Positions 7,657 through 17,516 of a stretch of 64,000 bases of DNA are shown in pieces (within the stretch, counting starts at the first letter, position 1; each line of letters begins with the position of its first letter). The notes under the pieces are model-generated. The model was not told the DNA's origin and did no database searches. It was given only the letters and a program-made list of their open reading frames with translations. The stretch covers positions 186,001 through 250,000 of the forward strand of contig JAEKDP010000005.1 of NCBI GenBank assembly GCA_016521575.1, in the 5' to 3' direction. The translations under genes were made by a program, and so were the position numbers. The stretch comes from Rhodobacteraceae bacterium F11138. Lineage in GTDB: Bacteria > Pseudomonadota > Alphaproteobacteria > Rhodobacterales > Rhodobacteraceae.

Positions 7657-8837
7657 AAGCACTGCTGTGTGCGGCCCTGATGGGCGGCACAATTGCGATG
7701 GCGCAAGAGGCAAGTCCCTATTGCGAAAGCGACGCGGCTCCCAAACCGAAAGAGCTGTGCGAGATCATCATAGAGGCCAAACAGGCAAATGGGGCGGGCG
7801 ATACCGATCGTGCGCTCGCCTTGCTGGAAGAGGCCAAGAACCATCCCGCAACCGTGGGCAAGACGGCAGCCATGGTTCTGGGGCAAAAGGCGACCGCCCA
7901 CGCCCTGCGCGAGGAAACCGAACAGTCGCTGGCGGCCCTGCAGTCGGCATTGAACTTCACCCCGAACGATATCTGGCTGTTGCTGCGCAGTTGTCAGGAC
8001 CATGCAGCATCGGATTATCTGCCCAAGGCGCAACGCGATTGCGCCCGTGCCCGCAACCTGTTGCGGCGGGTTCGCAATGACGAACGCCAGTATGTGCTGG
8101 CCTATGTGAATTACTCCGAAGCCCAATTGGCGCTGGCAATGGATCAGCCGCAGATCGCGCTGGAACGGTTGGACACGATCCGGGAAACCACGCCGGGCAA
8201 GATAGCCGACCGTTATCTGGATGAACTGCGGGCCTCTGCCCTGATTGCCCAGGGCAACAGCCCGGCCGCAATAGATGTCCTGAGCATGGTCTTGCAATCC
8301 AACCCGTCCATGGGCGCGGCCGAGCGCGCCGGCCTGTTGTATCAGCGCGGACTGGAACGTCTGTCAGGGAAAACACAAGCGGCCGGAATCACCGACCTGC
8401 GCGAGGCAATCGAGCTTAGCCGTCAGGACGAAGCCGCCGCCATGACCACGGCTGAAACCACCAAACGCCAGATCGACCTGTTCAAGGTCGAGCGTGCCCA
8501 GCAACGAACGGCGGAATATGCCTATACGCTGTGTGCGGTGCATCTGCGCACCGGAAAGGTGCAGGCGGCTCTGCAAGATTGCGAAGCCCTGGCCGCGACG
8601 CAACCCGGCCAGCAGAATCATGTCTATCTGGATGCTTGGGGGCTGGCCCAGCTGGAAGGCGGTCGCCCTGCCGCCGCCGCGCAGTCCTTTGCCAGTGCGC
8701 TGAAAAAATCGCCGCGCAGCTCAATCGCCTATGGGCATCTGAACCGTGCTGTCGGGGCCGCGCAGGAACAGGGTCAGGCGCTGGATCTGAACACATTGGT
8801 GCCGCCCGAAGCCAGACTGTTCCATCACGGGAAATAA
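7650..8837 (+). CDS. Periplasmic TPR-repeat protein
   Basis: 395 residues with a signal peptide (MLKALLCAALMGGTIAMA, cleavage near 18). A run of helical TPR-like repeats follows (for example DTDRALALLEEAKNHP, EQSLAALQSALNFTPND, GRPAAAAQSFASALKKSP). Such scaffolds bind partner proteins. Early Cys pairs (YCES...ELCE) suggest disulfides in the periplasm. The start is set by a 7-base overlap with the microprotein gene. It is the last gene of the four-gene operon; a hairpin follows at 8877. The partner is most likely another product of the same operon, but that is inference. Confidence 0.8.
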   Translation: MLKALLCAALMGGTIAMAQEASPYCESDAAPKPKELCEIIIEAKQANGAGDTDRALALLEEAKNHPATVGKTAAMVLGQKATAHALREETEQSLAALQSALNFTPNDIWLLLRSCQDHAASDYLPKAQRDCARARNLLRRVRNDERQYVLAYVNYSEAQLALAMDQPQIALERLDTIRETTPGKIADRYLDELRASALIAQGNSPAAIDVLSMVLQSNPSMGAAERAGLLYQRGLERLSGKTQAAGITDLREAIELSRQDEAAAMTTAETTKRQIDLFKVERAQQRTAEYAYTLCAVHLRTGKVQAALQDCEALAATQPGQQNHVYLDAWGLAQLEGGRPAAAAQSFASALKKSPRSSIAYGHLNRAVGAAQEQGQALDLNTLVPPEARLFHHGK

Positions 8838-8876
8838 CAGCGGCCGATGCCCGCAAGGTCCTGAGAAAAAAAGGAA

Positions 8877-8904
8877 AAAGCCCCCGCGCGAGGACGGGGG
8901 CTTT
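8877..8904 (-). terminator. Rho-independent terminator of gltA
   Basis: A 10-bp stem (AAAGCCCCCG / CGGGGGCTTT) with an 8-base loop. Read on the minus strand it is followed by a T-rich run (complement of the A-rich 8865-8879), so it ends gltA. It may also weakly terminate the convergent TPR operon. Confidence 0.85.
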
Positions 8905-8929
8905 GTGGTCTGGTGTCTGGGGCCGGGTT

Positions 8930-10225
8930 TCAGCGTTTCTCGATATCGACGTAGTCGCGCGTGGTTTCGCCCAGATACAGCTGACGCGGGCGGCCGATCT
9001 TGTTTTGCGGATCGGCGATCATTTCTTTCCACTGGCTGACCCAGCCCACCGTCCGCGACAGCGCAAAGATCGGCGTGAACATCGAGGTCGGGAAACCCAT
9101 CGCTTCCAGGATGATGCCCGAATAGAAATCGACGTTGGGAAACAGCTTCTTCTCCGAAAAATAGGGATCCTCAAGCGCCTGTTTTTCCAGTTCCTTGGCA
9201 ACCTGCAGCTTGGGATTGTTCTCGACGCCCAACAGGTCCAGCACTTCGTCGGCGGATTGTTTCATCACTTTGGCGCGCGGGTCGAAATTCTTGTAGACGC
9301 GATGCCCAAAGCCCATCAGTCGGAACGGATCGTTCTTGTCCTTGGCGCGGTCGATGAATTCGGGAATGCGATCTGCTGTTCCGATTTCGGCCAGCATTTC
9401 CAGGCACGCCTGGTTTGCGCCGCCATGGGCCGGGCCCCAAAGGCAGGCGATGCCCGCCGCGATACAGGCAAACGGATTCGCGCCCGAGGACGAGGCCAGA
9501 CGCACGGTTGACGTAGAAGCGTTCTGTTCGTGATCGGCATGCAGCGTAAGGATGCGGTCCATCGCACGCGCGAGGATCGGATTCACATGGTATTCCTCGG
9601 ATGGCACCGAAAAGCACATGTGCAGGAAATTGCTGGCATAATCCAGATCATTGCGCGGATAGACGAACGGCTGGCCGATAGAATATTTGTAGGCCATCGC
9701 GGCAATCGTCGGCATTTTGGCGATCAGGCGATGGGTTGCGATTTCGCGTTGGCGCGGGTCGCTGATGTCGGTGCTGTCGTGGTAAAAGGCCGACATCGCC
9801 CCGACCACACCCACCATTGTCGCCATCGGATGCGCATCCCGGCGGAACCCGCGGAAGAAATTGTGCATCTGTTCGTGGATCATGGTGTGGCGGGTGATCG
9901 TGGTCTCGAAGGTTTCCAGTTCCGCCGCCGACGGCAGATAGCCGTAGAGCAGCAGAAAGCAGACCTCAAGGTAATGGGATTTCTCGGCCAGCTGATCGAT
10001 CGGATAGCCACGGTGCAGCAATTCGCCCTTGTCGCCGTCGATAAAGGTGATGGTGCTGTCGCAGCTGGCGGTCGAGGTAAAGCCGGGATCGTAGGTGAAG
10101 ACGCCCGCGTTCGCATAAAGCTTGCGGATGTCCACGACGTCGGGGCCTGCTGAGGGGGTGAACATCGGCAGCTCATAGCTGTCGTTGTCAATGGTCAGTG
10201 TCGCGGATTTCTTGCTGTCAGTCAT
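8930..10225 (-). CDS. gltA: Citrate synthase
   Basis: Type I hexameric citrate synthase, 431 residues, condensing oxaloacetate and acetyl-CoA at the entry of the TCA cycle. Motifs include GPAHGGANQ (active-site His), [14 protein letters not shown] (second His) and the N-terminal [23 protein letters not shown] region. It lies downstream of gltX on the same strand, 123 bases away, and ends at a clear terminator. Nothing unusual was seen. Confidence 0.97.
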   Translation of the reverse strand: MTDSKKSATLTIDNDSYELPMFTPSAGPDVVDIRKLYANAGVFTYDPGFTSTASCDSTITFIDGDKGELLHRGYPIDQLAEKSHYLEVCFLLLYGYLPSAAELETFETTITRHTMIHEQMHNFFRGFRRDAHPMATMVGVVGAMSAFYHDSTDISDPRQREIATHRLIAKMPTIAAMAYKYSIGQPFVYPRNDLDYASNFLHMCFSVPSEEYHVNPILARAMDRILTLHADHEQNASTSTVRLASSSGANPFACIAAGIACLWGPAHGGANQACLEMLAEIGTADRIPEFIDRAKDKNDPFRLMGFGHRVYKNFDPRAKVMKQSADEVLDLLGVENNPKLQVAKELEKQALEDPYFSEKKLFPNVDFYSGIILEAMGFPTSMFTPIFALSRTVGWVSQWKEMIADPQNKIGRPRQLYLGETTRDYVDIEKR

Positions 10226-10286
10226 CTATGTCCCTTCCTTTTGAAACCACGGGGCGGGGCATCGCCTGGCCCGTGCGGGGCAGAAG

Positions 10287-10305
10287 CAGCGTTTTGAAAA
10301 CGCTG
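10287..10305 (-). other. Short hairpin between gltX and gltA
   Basis: CAGCGTTT and AAACGCTG form an 8-bp stem with a 3-base loop, about 45 bases after the gltX stop and 60 before the gltA start. No T-run follows on the minus strand, so it may be a weak terminator or an mRNA-stabilising structure in the gltA leader. Confidence 0.4.
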
Positions 10306-10348
10306 GCTCTTTCGTATATGCACCGCATGAACAGAAAATGTCTTCTGA

Positions 10349-11770
10349 TCAGTTGGCCGCGTCATTCAGCCGGCTTACCGTTTCTTCCCGGCCCAGTACC
10401 AGCATCATGTCAAAAACCGAAGGCGTTACAGTGCGACCGGCCAGCGCCGCCCGCAGCGGGCCCGCCAACTTGCCGAACTTGGTATCCCGAGCTTCGGCAA
10501 AGCCGTTCAGGACGCCCTCCAGAGTGTCTCGGGACCAGCTAGCATTTTGCAACTGCGGCGTCAATTCTGACAGTATACCATTGGATACCGTTTCCAGCGC
10601 CCTGGCCGCTTTCTCATCCGGGACGATCGGGCGGGATGCCAGAACAAACTGTGCCTTTTCAATCAATTCCGGAAATGTACGCGCCCGATCCTTGAGGCAA
10701 TACATCGCGCGTTCCAAATCTGCCTCTTGCGTGGAGGACAGCGGCGGTTCTCCGGCGGCCGCCAGATAGGCGGCACACTCTTTCCGCAGCGCAGCATCAT
10801 CGCTGATCGCGATATGCTGGCCGCACAGATTCTCAAGCTTTTTCAGGTCGAAACGGGCCGGGCTCTTGCCGATGCCATCCAGGTCGAACCAGTCCAACGC
10901 CTGTTCATCGGTAAAGAACTCGTGGTTTCCGTGGCTCCACCCGAGCCGGGCCAGATAGTTCCGCATACCGGCTGCCGGATAGCCCATCGCCTGATATTCC
11001 TGTGCCCCCAGCGCGCCGTGGCGCTTGGACAGTTTCTTGCCGTCGGGACCATGGATCAGCGGGATATGCGCCCAGACGGGCACCGCCCAGCCCATGGCCT
11101 GATAGATCATCATCTGGCGTGCGGCGTTGTTCAGGTGGTCATCCCCCCGGATCACATGCGTGACCCCCATGTCGTGATCGTCCACCACCACGGCCAGCAT
11201 GTAGACGGGCGTGCCGTCGGCGCGCAGCAGAACCATGTCATCCAGTTGATCGTTGCGAATGGTGACATCGCCCTGCACCTGATCGCGGATGACCGTCACC
11301 CCATGTTGCGGTGCCTTGATACGAACCACGAAAGGCGCGTCGGGATGATCTGCGGGATCGGCGTCGCGCCAGGGGCTGTGGAACAGGGTCGATTTTCCTT
11401 CGGCACGGGCGGCTTCCCGAAACGCGGCAATCTCGTCCTGGGATGAAAAACACTTATAGGCTTTGCCCTGCGCCAGCAACTGATGCGCGACTTCGGCATG
11501 GCGCGCGGCTCTTTCGAACTGGCTGACGACCTCGCCATCGTGGTCCAGCCCAAGCCAGTCCATTCCCTGCAGAATTGCGGCGGTCGCTTCGGGGGTGGAC
11601 CGCGCGCGGTCGGTGTCTTCGATCCGCAACAGGAACTTGCCACCCCGGCCACGCGCGTAAAGCCAATTGAACAACGCGGTCCGCGCGCCGCCAATATGCA
11701 GAAAGCCGGTGGGAGAGGGGGCGAAACGGGTCACGACGGGCGCAGGGGGGGTCTCGGACATGAGGCGCAT
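10349..11770 (-). CDS. gltX: Glutamate--tRNA ligase
   Basis: Class I aminoacyl-tRNA synthetase charging tRNA-Glu, 473 residues. It has the HIGH-type motif [14 protein letters not shown] near the N-terminus and the KMSKS equivalent KKLSKRHGA in the middle, with a helical anticodon-binding domain at the C-terminus. Two in-frame ATGs (11770 and 11761) are possible; AGAAGG upstream suits the first. Alphaproteobacteria often carry two GltX paralogues, and whether this one also serves tRNA-Gln (through GatCAB) cannot be told from the window. Confidence 0.96.
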   Translation of the reverse strand: MRLMSETPPAPVVTRFAPSPTGFLHIGGARTALFNWLYARGRGGKFLLRIEDTDRARSTPEATAAILQGMDWLGLDHDGEVVSQFERAARHAEVAHQLLAQGKAYKCFSSQDEIAAFREAARAEGKSTLFHSPWRDADPADHPDAPFVVRIKAPQHGVTVIRDQVQGDVTIRNDQLDDMVLLRADGTPVYMLAVVVDDHDMGVTHVIRGDDHLNNAARQMMIYQAMGWAVPVWAHIPLIHGPDGKKLSKRHGALGAQEYQAMGYPAAGMRNYLARLGWSHGNHEFFTDEQALDWFDLDGIGKSPARFDLKKLENLCGQHIAISDDAALRKECAAYLAAAGEPPLSSTQEADLERAMYCLKDRARTFPELIEKAQFVLASRPIVPDEKAARALETVSNGILSELTPQLQNASWSRDTLEGVLNGFAEARDTKFGKLAGPLRAALAGRTVTPSVFDMMLVLGREETVSRLNDAAN

Positions 11771-12161
11771 TCTACCTTCTGGTGGCAGTGGGTTGTGATT
11801 CTGCTAGGTGGCGTCACGGGTTTCAGTGACCCTGTCGGGAACCGTGGCCTTGTGAGCAACCTATGCTGTGGCAGGCAGATACAGGCTTTCCGGCGGAAAC
11901 GAAAGACCGCCCAGGGCATCAAACGACAGATCCGCCCGGCCTGATGTTCAGGGTTTCGCCATCGGGCGTTTGCCGTGAGCCGTGCCAGCGCGGCAGATGT
12001 GTTTCCGCCCACCCGCCCGCACCGGAGCTGGGGCAGAAGATGCCCGATATGGTTCAAGATGATCCGGCCATGGATCTGACGGGATTTCGTTTGCATCGAT
12101 GATTGTGCAAGCGCAATTGCCCACGTTTTTTTCCCGCGGACATATCCCGCCGTGGCGGTGG
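11771..12161. other. 391-base interval with no recognised gene
   Basis: It lies between gltX and the MFS gene (both minus strand). A 79-codon open frame (11863-12102, plus strand) has no family resemblance or convincing ribosome site. A T-rich run precedes 12130. The segment 11780-11870 is rich in short complementary words (for example GGGTTTCAGTGACCC) but fits no RNA family I know. Confidence 0.5.
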
Positions 12162-13340
12162 TCAGCCCCTGGGCAGCGGCTTTTGTTGCGATGCGACGAC
12201 GGCCCCGCCCAACAGAACCGCCGAGGCCGACAGCAGGCTGATGCCCAGATCGTCGGTCAGATCGCCCAGCCAGCCGGCGGCATAGGGTCCGATAGTCTGG
12301 GTCACGGCAAAGACCACGGTGAACAGGCTGATGGCCGTGCCCCAGGAGTGCATCGGCAGGTTGTGGCGCACAAAGCTGGTCACGGCACTGGGCGACATGA
12401 ACACCGACAAGCCAAATGCCGCGGCCGACAGCATCAGCCCCATCGGTCCAGGCCACAGCACGGGCAGGGCGGTTCCCACGGCGATGCCGGTCAGGATAAG
12501 CGCCAGCGGCACCCCAGACCTGAAACGCGCGAACACGGGCCGCCAGACGAAAGGCGACACACAGAGGCACAGACCCAGCAGCACCCAGACGGTCGCGATC
12601 ATGCCGGCGCTGAACTGACGCTCGGTCATCCAGACCGACAGAAAGGTGAAATAGACAAAATATCCCAACCCGAATGCGCCATACCCGGTCATCTGCGCCA
12701 GAATCGGGCGCAGGCCGGGCCGCGCGGCCGTGTGGTTTTCCGGGGGCGGGCCGTTCAATTGGCGGGCGGCCCAAAGACTCAGAGGCAAGAAGGCAAAACT
12801 GGTCAGCCCGATCAGGATCCAGCCCTGCGGCCATGCCCCGTTGCCGAAATACTCCAGCATCAAGGGCAGGACAGCCCCGGCCAGCAATATCCCCAGCCCG
12901 CCGCCGAATCCGAACAACAGCCCGATCGCCAGTGCGTTGCGTCGGGCATCAGTCGCAAACAGCTGTGCCGCCAATGCGCCGCTGGATGAAAACGACATGG
13001 CTCCGAACAGCCCGGCGGCGATGCGCCACAGGGTTTGCCACCACAAGGCATCCAGCAACCCGGTGGCCAGCAGGCTGATCGCCGTCGTGATCAATCCGAA
13101 GGAAAACAGCCGGGGCGCCCCGATGCGCCCGATCAACCCCGTCGTCAACAGCGCGCCCAGAATATAGCCGATGGCATTGGCCGTGTTCAGCCATCCCGCC
13201 TGGGCATAGTTCCAGCCCATTTCCGCCTTCATCGCAGGCAGCATCAGCCCATAGGCAAAGCGTGCGAAAGCATTGGTCACGCACATGCCCAGGGCCAGCC
13301 CCAGCAAGACCAGCCAGGGCCGCGCGGGTTCGGCGTTCAT
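12162..13340 (-). CDS. MFS transporter, YbfB/YjiJ family
   Basis: 392 residues with about 12 membrane helices in two halves. The N-terminal NAFARFAYGLMLPAMKAEMGW, with Arg/Phe in helix 1, is typical of the YbfB/YjiJ branch. Glycine-rich helices (GLLFGFGGGLGILLAG) and an internal charged loop after helix 6 fit the fold. The substrate is unknown. Its start lies 3 bases beyond the stop of the serine hydrolase gene upstream on the same strand, so the two are probably co-transcribed, hydrolase first. Confidence 0.85.
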   Translation of the reverse strand: MNAEPARPWLVLLGLALGMCVTNAFARFAYGLMLPAMKAEMGWNYAQAGWLNTANAIGYILGALLTTGLIGRIGAPRLFSFGLITTAISLLATGLLDALWWQTLWRIAAGLFGAMSFSSSGALAAQLFATDARRNALAIGLLFGFGGGLGILLAGAVLPLMLEYFGNGAWPQGWILIGLTSFAFLPLSLWAARQLNGPPPENHTAARPGLRPILAQMTGYGAFGLGYFVYFTFLSVWMTERQFSAGMIATVWVLLGLCLCVSPFVWRPVFARFRSGVPLALILTGIAVGTALPVLWPGPMGLMLSAAAFGLSVFMSPSAVTSFVRHNLPMHSWGTAISLFTVVFAVTQTIGPYAAGWLGDLTDDLGISLLSASAVLLGGAVVASQQKPLPRG

Positions 13341-13343
13341 CCT

Positions 13344-14483
13344 TCAGAGCGCGTCATAAACCGCCCGTTCATAGGCGTCATAGGCGGCCAGCAGTCCCGG
13401 TTCGACGAACGGCAGGCTTTGGGTCATGATGACAGCGGCCACATTCCTTGCCGGGTCGCACCAATAGTGGGTGTTGCACACACCCGCCCAACTGACCGAA
13501 CCGGCGCTGCGTTTGCCCGGGACGTCGGTTTCCGAGCGGCAGAAGGCAAAGCTGTGCGTGGTGCCGGGCGGCAGTTCCACATCCGCACTGACCGCCGGTG
13601 CCACCGATTTCATGTTCTGAAACGTCAGCCCGTTCATCTGGTCCGCCATCAACTGGGCAAATGCGTCCGCGGACAACAGCCGGTTGCCGTCAAGCTCTCC
13701 GCCGTTCAGAAGCATCCTGAGAAATCGCATATAGTCTGGCGCCGTCGAATAGAGCGCGTGCCCCATGCCATAGAATTCGGGCTGCGACGGTGGGGCCAAT
13801 GTAAACGGATCGAACCCGCCATCCGCGTTGCGCATCCTGACTTCGGCCAACCGGTCCGCCAGCGCGTCCGGTTCGAACGCGGTGTCGGTCATGCCCAGCG
13901 GATCGAGGATTTCGGCCTGACAGAACGCATCGATGCGCCGTCCGTCCACGGCTTCGACCATCCGTCCCAGCCAATCGATCGACGGGCCATAGCCCCACCG
14001 TGTTCCCGGGTCCGACGTCAGCGGGTAGTTCAGCGAAGATTTCAGCCCGGACAGCACCGTCGGATGCTCTGTCAGTTCCATGTATTTCGGGACATCCGGG
14101 TTCCAGAATTCATATTCCATGCCGCTGGTATGGGTCGCCAGATGGCGCAGCGTGGCCACCGTTTTCGGGGCCCGCAGGATGGGTGTGTCGCCGTCAAATC
14201 CTTCGAGCACCTGCAAGTCGTTCCATTCCGGCAGGACATCCGCGACCGGTGTGTCCAGGCTCAGCTTGCCCCGGTCAATCAGGATCATCGCGGCCAGAGA
14301 CCCGATCGCCTTGGTCATGGAAAAAATGCGAAACGCGGTGTCCTCGGCGGCGGCGCGGCCCTGGCTTGCCATCCCTGCGGCCCCCGAGAAGGCAATGCCA
14401 TCCGGCGTGCCGACCATCCCGACCACGAATGGCACCTCCTGTGCGGCGACGGATTGATCCAGAACCGTTTGCAAAGTGTTCAT
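13344..14483 (-). CDS. Serine hydrolase of the beta-lactamase (class C/EstB) family
   Basis: 379 residues from the ATG at 14483, which has GGGAGG 6 bases upstream; longer frames run into the pheS side and are rejected. The nucleophile motif SMTK is at Ser55-Lys58 and a tyrosine motif candidate is YGPS. HLATHTSG is a typical family string. No signal peptide is visible, so a cytoplasmic esterase is more likely than a periplasmic beta-lactamase. The substrate is unknown. It probably shares a transcript with the downstream MFS gene. Confidence 0.85.
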   Translation of the reverse strand: MNTLQTVLDQSVAAQEVPFVVGMVGTPDGIAFSGAAGMASQGRAAAEDTAFRIFSMTKAIGSLAAMILIDRGKLSLDTPVADVLPEWNDLQVLEGFDGDTPILRAPKTVATLRHLATHTSGMEYEFWNPDVPKYMELTEHPTVLSGLKSSLNYPLTSDPGTRWGYGPSIDWLGRMVEAVDGRRIDAFCQAEILDPLGMTDTAFEPDALADRLAEVRMRNADGGFDPFTLAPPSQPEFYGMGHALYSTAPDYMRFLRMLLNGGELDGNRLLSADAFAQLMADQMNGLTFQNMKSVAPAVSADVELPPGTTHSFAFCRSETDVPGKRSAGSVSWAGVCNTHYWCDPARNVAAVIMTQSLPFVEPGLLAAYDAYERAVYDAL

Positions 14484-14601
14484 GTTAACCTCCCAGTGAA
14501 TACGCCGCACGCTAGCCGCAATATACGGGGCATGTCCATCGTCAGCTTGCATTCGCCGCATCGGGGGGCTAGCAGGACAGGAATACGAAACGGGGGCCGT
14601 C

Positions 14602-15681
14602 ATGGACGATCTGAAAGCCAAATATCTGGGCGAAATCGCAAATGCGACGGATGAATCCGCGCTTGAATCCATTCGCGTCTCGGCTGTCGGGAAAAAGGGC
14701 GAAGTGGCCCTGAAAATGCGCGAACTGGGCAAGATGACACCGGAAGAACGTCAGGTGGCCGGCCCTGCGCTGAATGCGCTCAAGGATGAAATCAACTCGG
14801 CTCTGGCGGCCAAGAAAGCCGCGCTGGCGGATGCCGCGCTGGATGAAAGACTGCGCACCGAATGGCTGGATGTGACCCTGCCGACACGTCCGCGCGGGCA
14901 GGGCACCGTGCATCCCGTATCCCAGGTCACCGAAGAGCTGACCGCGATCTTTGCCGAATTGGGCTTTTCGGTTGCCGAAGGGCCGCGCATCGACACCGAC
15001 TGGTATAATTTCGATGCGCTGAACATTCCGTCCCATCACCCGGCGCGGGCCGAGATGGATACGTTCTACATGCACCGTGCCGAGGGCGACGATCGCCCGC
15101 CGCATGTGCTGCGCACCCATACCAGCCCGGTGCAGATCCGCACGATGGAAGCGCGCGGCGCGCCGTTGCGCATCATCTGTCCCGGTGGTGTCTATCGTGC
15201 CGATTATGATCAGACCCACACGCCGATGTTCCACCAGGTTGAGGGCCTGGCCATCGACAAGGACATCAGCATGGCCAATCTGAAATGGACTCTGGAAGAG
15301 TTCTTTTCCGCCTTCTTCGAAATCGACGGCATCAAGACCCGGTTTCGCGCATCGCATTTCCCCTTTACCGAGCCATCCGCCGAGGTGGACATTCAGTGTT
15401 CCTGGGTCGATGGGCAACTGCGCATCGGCGAGGGCGACGACTGGATGGAGGTACTGGGGTCCGGCATGGTGCATCCCAAGGTGTTGCAGGCGGGCGGGAT
15501 CGATCCGAACGACTGGCAGGGCTTTGCCTTTGGCATGGGGATCGACCGTATCGCGATGTTGAAATACGGCATTCCCGACCTGCGCGCCTTTTTTGATTCC
15601 GATCTGCGTTGGTTGCGGCACTACGGGTTTGCATCGCTGGACATGCCAACTCTGCACGGCGGGTTGAGCCGGTCGATCTGA
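14602..15681 (+). CDS. pheS: Phenylalanine--tRNA ligase alpha subunit
   Basis: Catalytic subunit of the heterotetrameric PheRS, 359 residues. It has an N-terminal coiled-coil tRNA-binding arm (1-85), then the class II catalytic domain: motif 2 region [21 protein letters not shown], and motif 3 [18 protein letters not shown] near the end. Its partner pheT is not adjacent: a strong terminator follows and the next gene is on the other strand. Confidence 0.97.
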   Translation: MDDLKAKYLGEIANATDESALESIRVSAVGKKGEVALKMRELGKMTPEERQVAGPALNALKDEINSALAAKKAALADAALDERLRTEWLDVTLPTRPRGQGTVHPVSQVTEELTAIFAELGFSVAEGPRIDTDWYNFDALNIPSHHPARAEMDTFYMHRAEGDDRPPHVLRTHTSPVQIRTMEARGAPLRIICPGGVYRADYDQTHTPMFHQVEGLAIDKDISMANLKWTLEEFFSAFFEIDGIKTRFRASHFPFTEPSAEVDIQCSWVDGQLRIGEGDDWMEVLGSGMVHPKVLQAGGIDPNDWQGFAFGMGIDRIAMLKYGIPDLRAFFDSDLRWLRHYGFASLDMPTLHGGLSRSI

Positions 15682-15735
15682 CAGGCGTTGACGCCTGAGG
15701 GTCTATTTCCGCGATTCTCTCCCGATCTGTAAAAA

Positions 15736-15767
15736 CAATGCCCGCCGGATGATCCCGGCGGGCATTG
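15736..15767. terminator. Bidirectional terminator between pheS and the CbiM-like gene
   Basis: A perfect 13-bp stem CAATGCCCGCCGG / CCGGCGGGCATTG with a 6-base loop sits between two convergent genes. An A-run precedes it at 15731-15735, giving a T-run on the minus strand. Confidence 0.88.
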
Positions 15768-15807
15768 CTGTATCTGATGCCGGGTCTCCCCCGGCGTGGA
15801 TCGCGGA

Positions 15808-16482
15808 TCAGGCCGCGTGGTACAACCGGTTGGTCACCAGCCCTGAATCGCGCCCCTTGATCGCCTTGGCACCGGCCAGCACCGCCAGATCAAAGATCGG
15901 CTCGACCAGAACGACCAGCATATAGGCAACACCGAATGTCCCGACAGAGGCAAAGGTTTCCGCCGTCACGCCCTGGCCGTACAGCGCCCAGAATGCCACC
16001 CAGGCCACGACACCGCCCTGATAGGCGAAGGACAGTTTAAGAACATCGCCGTATCCCAGATCGACATAGGCCACGTCCTGCGGCAGAACCTTGCGCGCCA
16101 TTGCGTGGATCAGGAACAGGGGCATCAGCAGCGTGGTCACGTTGACGAAATACATCGGCAGATCGGTCGGGGCAAAGAACATGCCCTGGATCGCCAGCGC
16201 GGCGGCCAGTCCGACCGCGGCCGGGGCCGTGCCCAGGATCAGCAACAATGTCGTGCCCAGGATGAAATGGACTTCGGACACGCCGACCGGGAAATGCGGC
16301 AACAGTTCGAAAAAGATGAAAACCGCCAGTGTCGCGGCAACGCTGCGCGCGATCAGCGACGCGGCAGCGCGGGTTTTGAGTTCATCGGCAATCAGCTTGA
16401 TGCTGTAGCCTGCGGCGGCTGCCGCGGTTCCGTAGGCCAGCACCATCTTGGCGCCGTGGACAATTCCGGGTTCGATATGCAT
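15808..16482 (-). CDS. CbiM-like energy-coupling factor permease (cobalt uptake)
   Basis: 224 residues with about six membrane helices. It begins MHIEPGIVHGAK, the CbiM/NikM signature in which the N-terminal Met-His2 is a metal ligand. PHFPVGVSEVHFILGTTLLL is another core motif. It probably imports cobalt for cobalamin synthesis. A cobalamin riboswitch with its own promoter lies immediately upstream, supporting this role. No cbiN, cbiQ or cbiO is next to it, so it acts alone or with ATPase subunits elsewhere. Confidence 0.87.
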   Translation of the reverse strand: MHIEPGIVHGAKMVLAYGTAAAAAGYSIKLIADELKTRAAASLIARSVAATLAVFIFFELLPHFPVGVSEVHFILGTTLLLILGTAPAAVGLAAALAIQGMFFAPTDLPMYFVNVTTLLMPLFLIHAMARKVLPQDVAYVDLGYGDVLKLSFAYQGGVVAWVAFWALYGQGVTAETFASVGTFGVAYMLVVLVEPIFDLAVLAGAKAIKGRDSGLVTNRLYHAA

Positions 16483-16523
16483 GTCAGTCTCCTTATCGCC
16501 GCACCCGACGATGGTTTGCGTTC

Positions 16524-16713
16524 GGCGTCTGGCAGGTCTCCTGGCTCGTGGGTCGGTGCCTCGGTCCGCCTTCCCCGTGCGCGGTCACACGAGTGGCATA
16601 ATGAACAGAGACTCACCACTTACAGTCGCGGGGGCGGCTCTGGCATGGGACAGTTTCATGTCTGCACCAGATTCCCTCTTGGCCCAGGGCTTTCACCGAT
16701 GGGACCAGACACC
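16524..16713 (-). promoter_or_regulatory. Cobalamin riboswitch upstream of the CbiM-like gene
   Basis: Read on the minus strand, the P1 arms GGTGTCTGG (16705-16713) and CCAGACGCC (16524-16532) pair. Between them come AGAGGGAA, GCCGCCCCCGCGACTGTAA, a GCCACT box, GGGGAAGGC and the B12 box AGCCAGGAGACCTGCC, in the standard order. It should bind adenosylcobalamin and shut off the permease. The start codon lies 42 bases downstream. Confidence 0.93.
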
Positions 16714-16715
16714 TC

Positions 16716-16744
16716 AATTAACCGTGGTGTGCTTGACTTGGCAA
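16716..16744 (-). promoter_or_regulatory. Putative promoter for the riboswitch/CbiM unit
   Basis: TTGCCA (16739-16744) and TTAATT (16716-16721) are separated by 17 bases on the minus strand. Transcription would begin almost exactly at the first base of riboswitch stem P1. It fits in the short gap after cobF, making this unit separable from the long cob operon. The match to consensus is modest. Confidence 0.5.
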
Positions 16745-16751
16745 GATTCCA

Positions 16752-17516
16752 TTAAGGTTGCGCGCCGTCGGAAGCGCGTTTTTTCAGCACATAGATATCC
16801 ATGATCCAGCCGTGGTCCCGTCGCGCCTGCGCGCGCAGCGTGCGGATCCGGTCGCGCACCTGGTCCAGCGGACCGCTGATCAGCAGTTCTTCTGCCATGC
16901 CCAGATAAGCCCCCCACCAGATGTGGAATTCATCGGCTTGCAGGGTTTGAAACGAACAATCCGCGTCCAGCATGATGGCAAGGGTGCTGGTATTCGGCGG
17001 CCAACCTTCGTCGCGCAGCCGGCGTCCGGTTGTCACGGTAAACGGGGCCCCGATGTCGTTGATTGGGATCGCATGGGCCGCGGTCAGCGCCTGCAGGGCG
17101 GTGATGCCGGGGATCACTCGGACCCTGGGTCGTGGTGTCAGGCGGGTCATGATCCGCAACGAACTGTCATAGAGCGAAGGATCGCCCCAGATCAACAAGG
17201 CAACCTTGTCGGGCGCGGGGGAGACGCCGGCAATGGCCGCCAGCCAGGCGCGGGCGATGGCGTCATGCCACAGATCCACACCCTGCAGATATCCGTCATC
17301 GGCGCGGCGTTGTGGCATGTCGAAATGCGCAATCCGGGGTCCGTCACCGCAGGTCACATCGCCGATGATTCGTTCGCGCAGATCCGCCAGATCGGCCTTG
17401 TTGTCGCCCTTGCGGGGTATCAGGATCAGTTCCGCATCTCGGATCGCCTGTTCCCCCTGTCGGGTCAGGTGGTCGGGATTCCCGGTTCCGATCCCGATCA
17501 GGCACAGTTCAAACAT
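16752..17516 (-). CDS. cobF: Precorrin-6A synthase (deacetylating)
   Basis: C1-methyltransferase of the aerobic cobalamin route; it methylates C1 and removes the acetyl fragment to give precorrin-6A. 254 residues from MFELCLIGIGTGNPDHL, whose glycine-rich loop is the SAM site of the tetrapyrrole methylase fold. Other motifs are LIWGDPSLYDSS and VIPGITALQAL. The ATG at 17516 overlaps the end of cobA; an upstream ATG would add 8 residues. It is the last gene of the leftward cob operon. CobF occurs only in the aerobic pathway. Confidence 0.93.
   Translation of the reverse strand: MFELCLIGIGTGNPDHLTRQGEQAIRDAELILIPRKGDNKADLADLRERIIGDVTCGDGPRIAHFDMPQRRADDGYLQGVDLWHDAIARAWLAAIAGVSPAPDKVALLIWGDPSLYDSSLRIMTRLTPRPRVRVIPGITALQALTAAHAIPINDIGAPFTVTTGRRLRDEGWPPNTSTLAIMLDADCSFQTLQADEFHIWWGAYLGMAEELLISGPLDQVRDRIRTLRAQARRDHGWIMDIYVLKKRASDGAQP

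Noticed and set aside
11731..12834. A minus-strand frame covering the MFS gene and the unassigned interval
   Set aside because: It is out of frame with the real MFS gene and Arg-rich; no family match.
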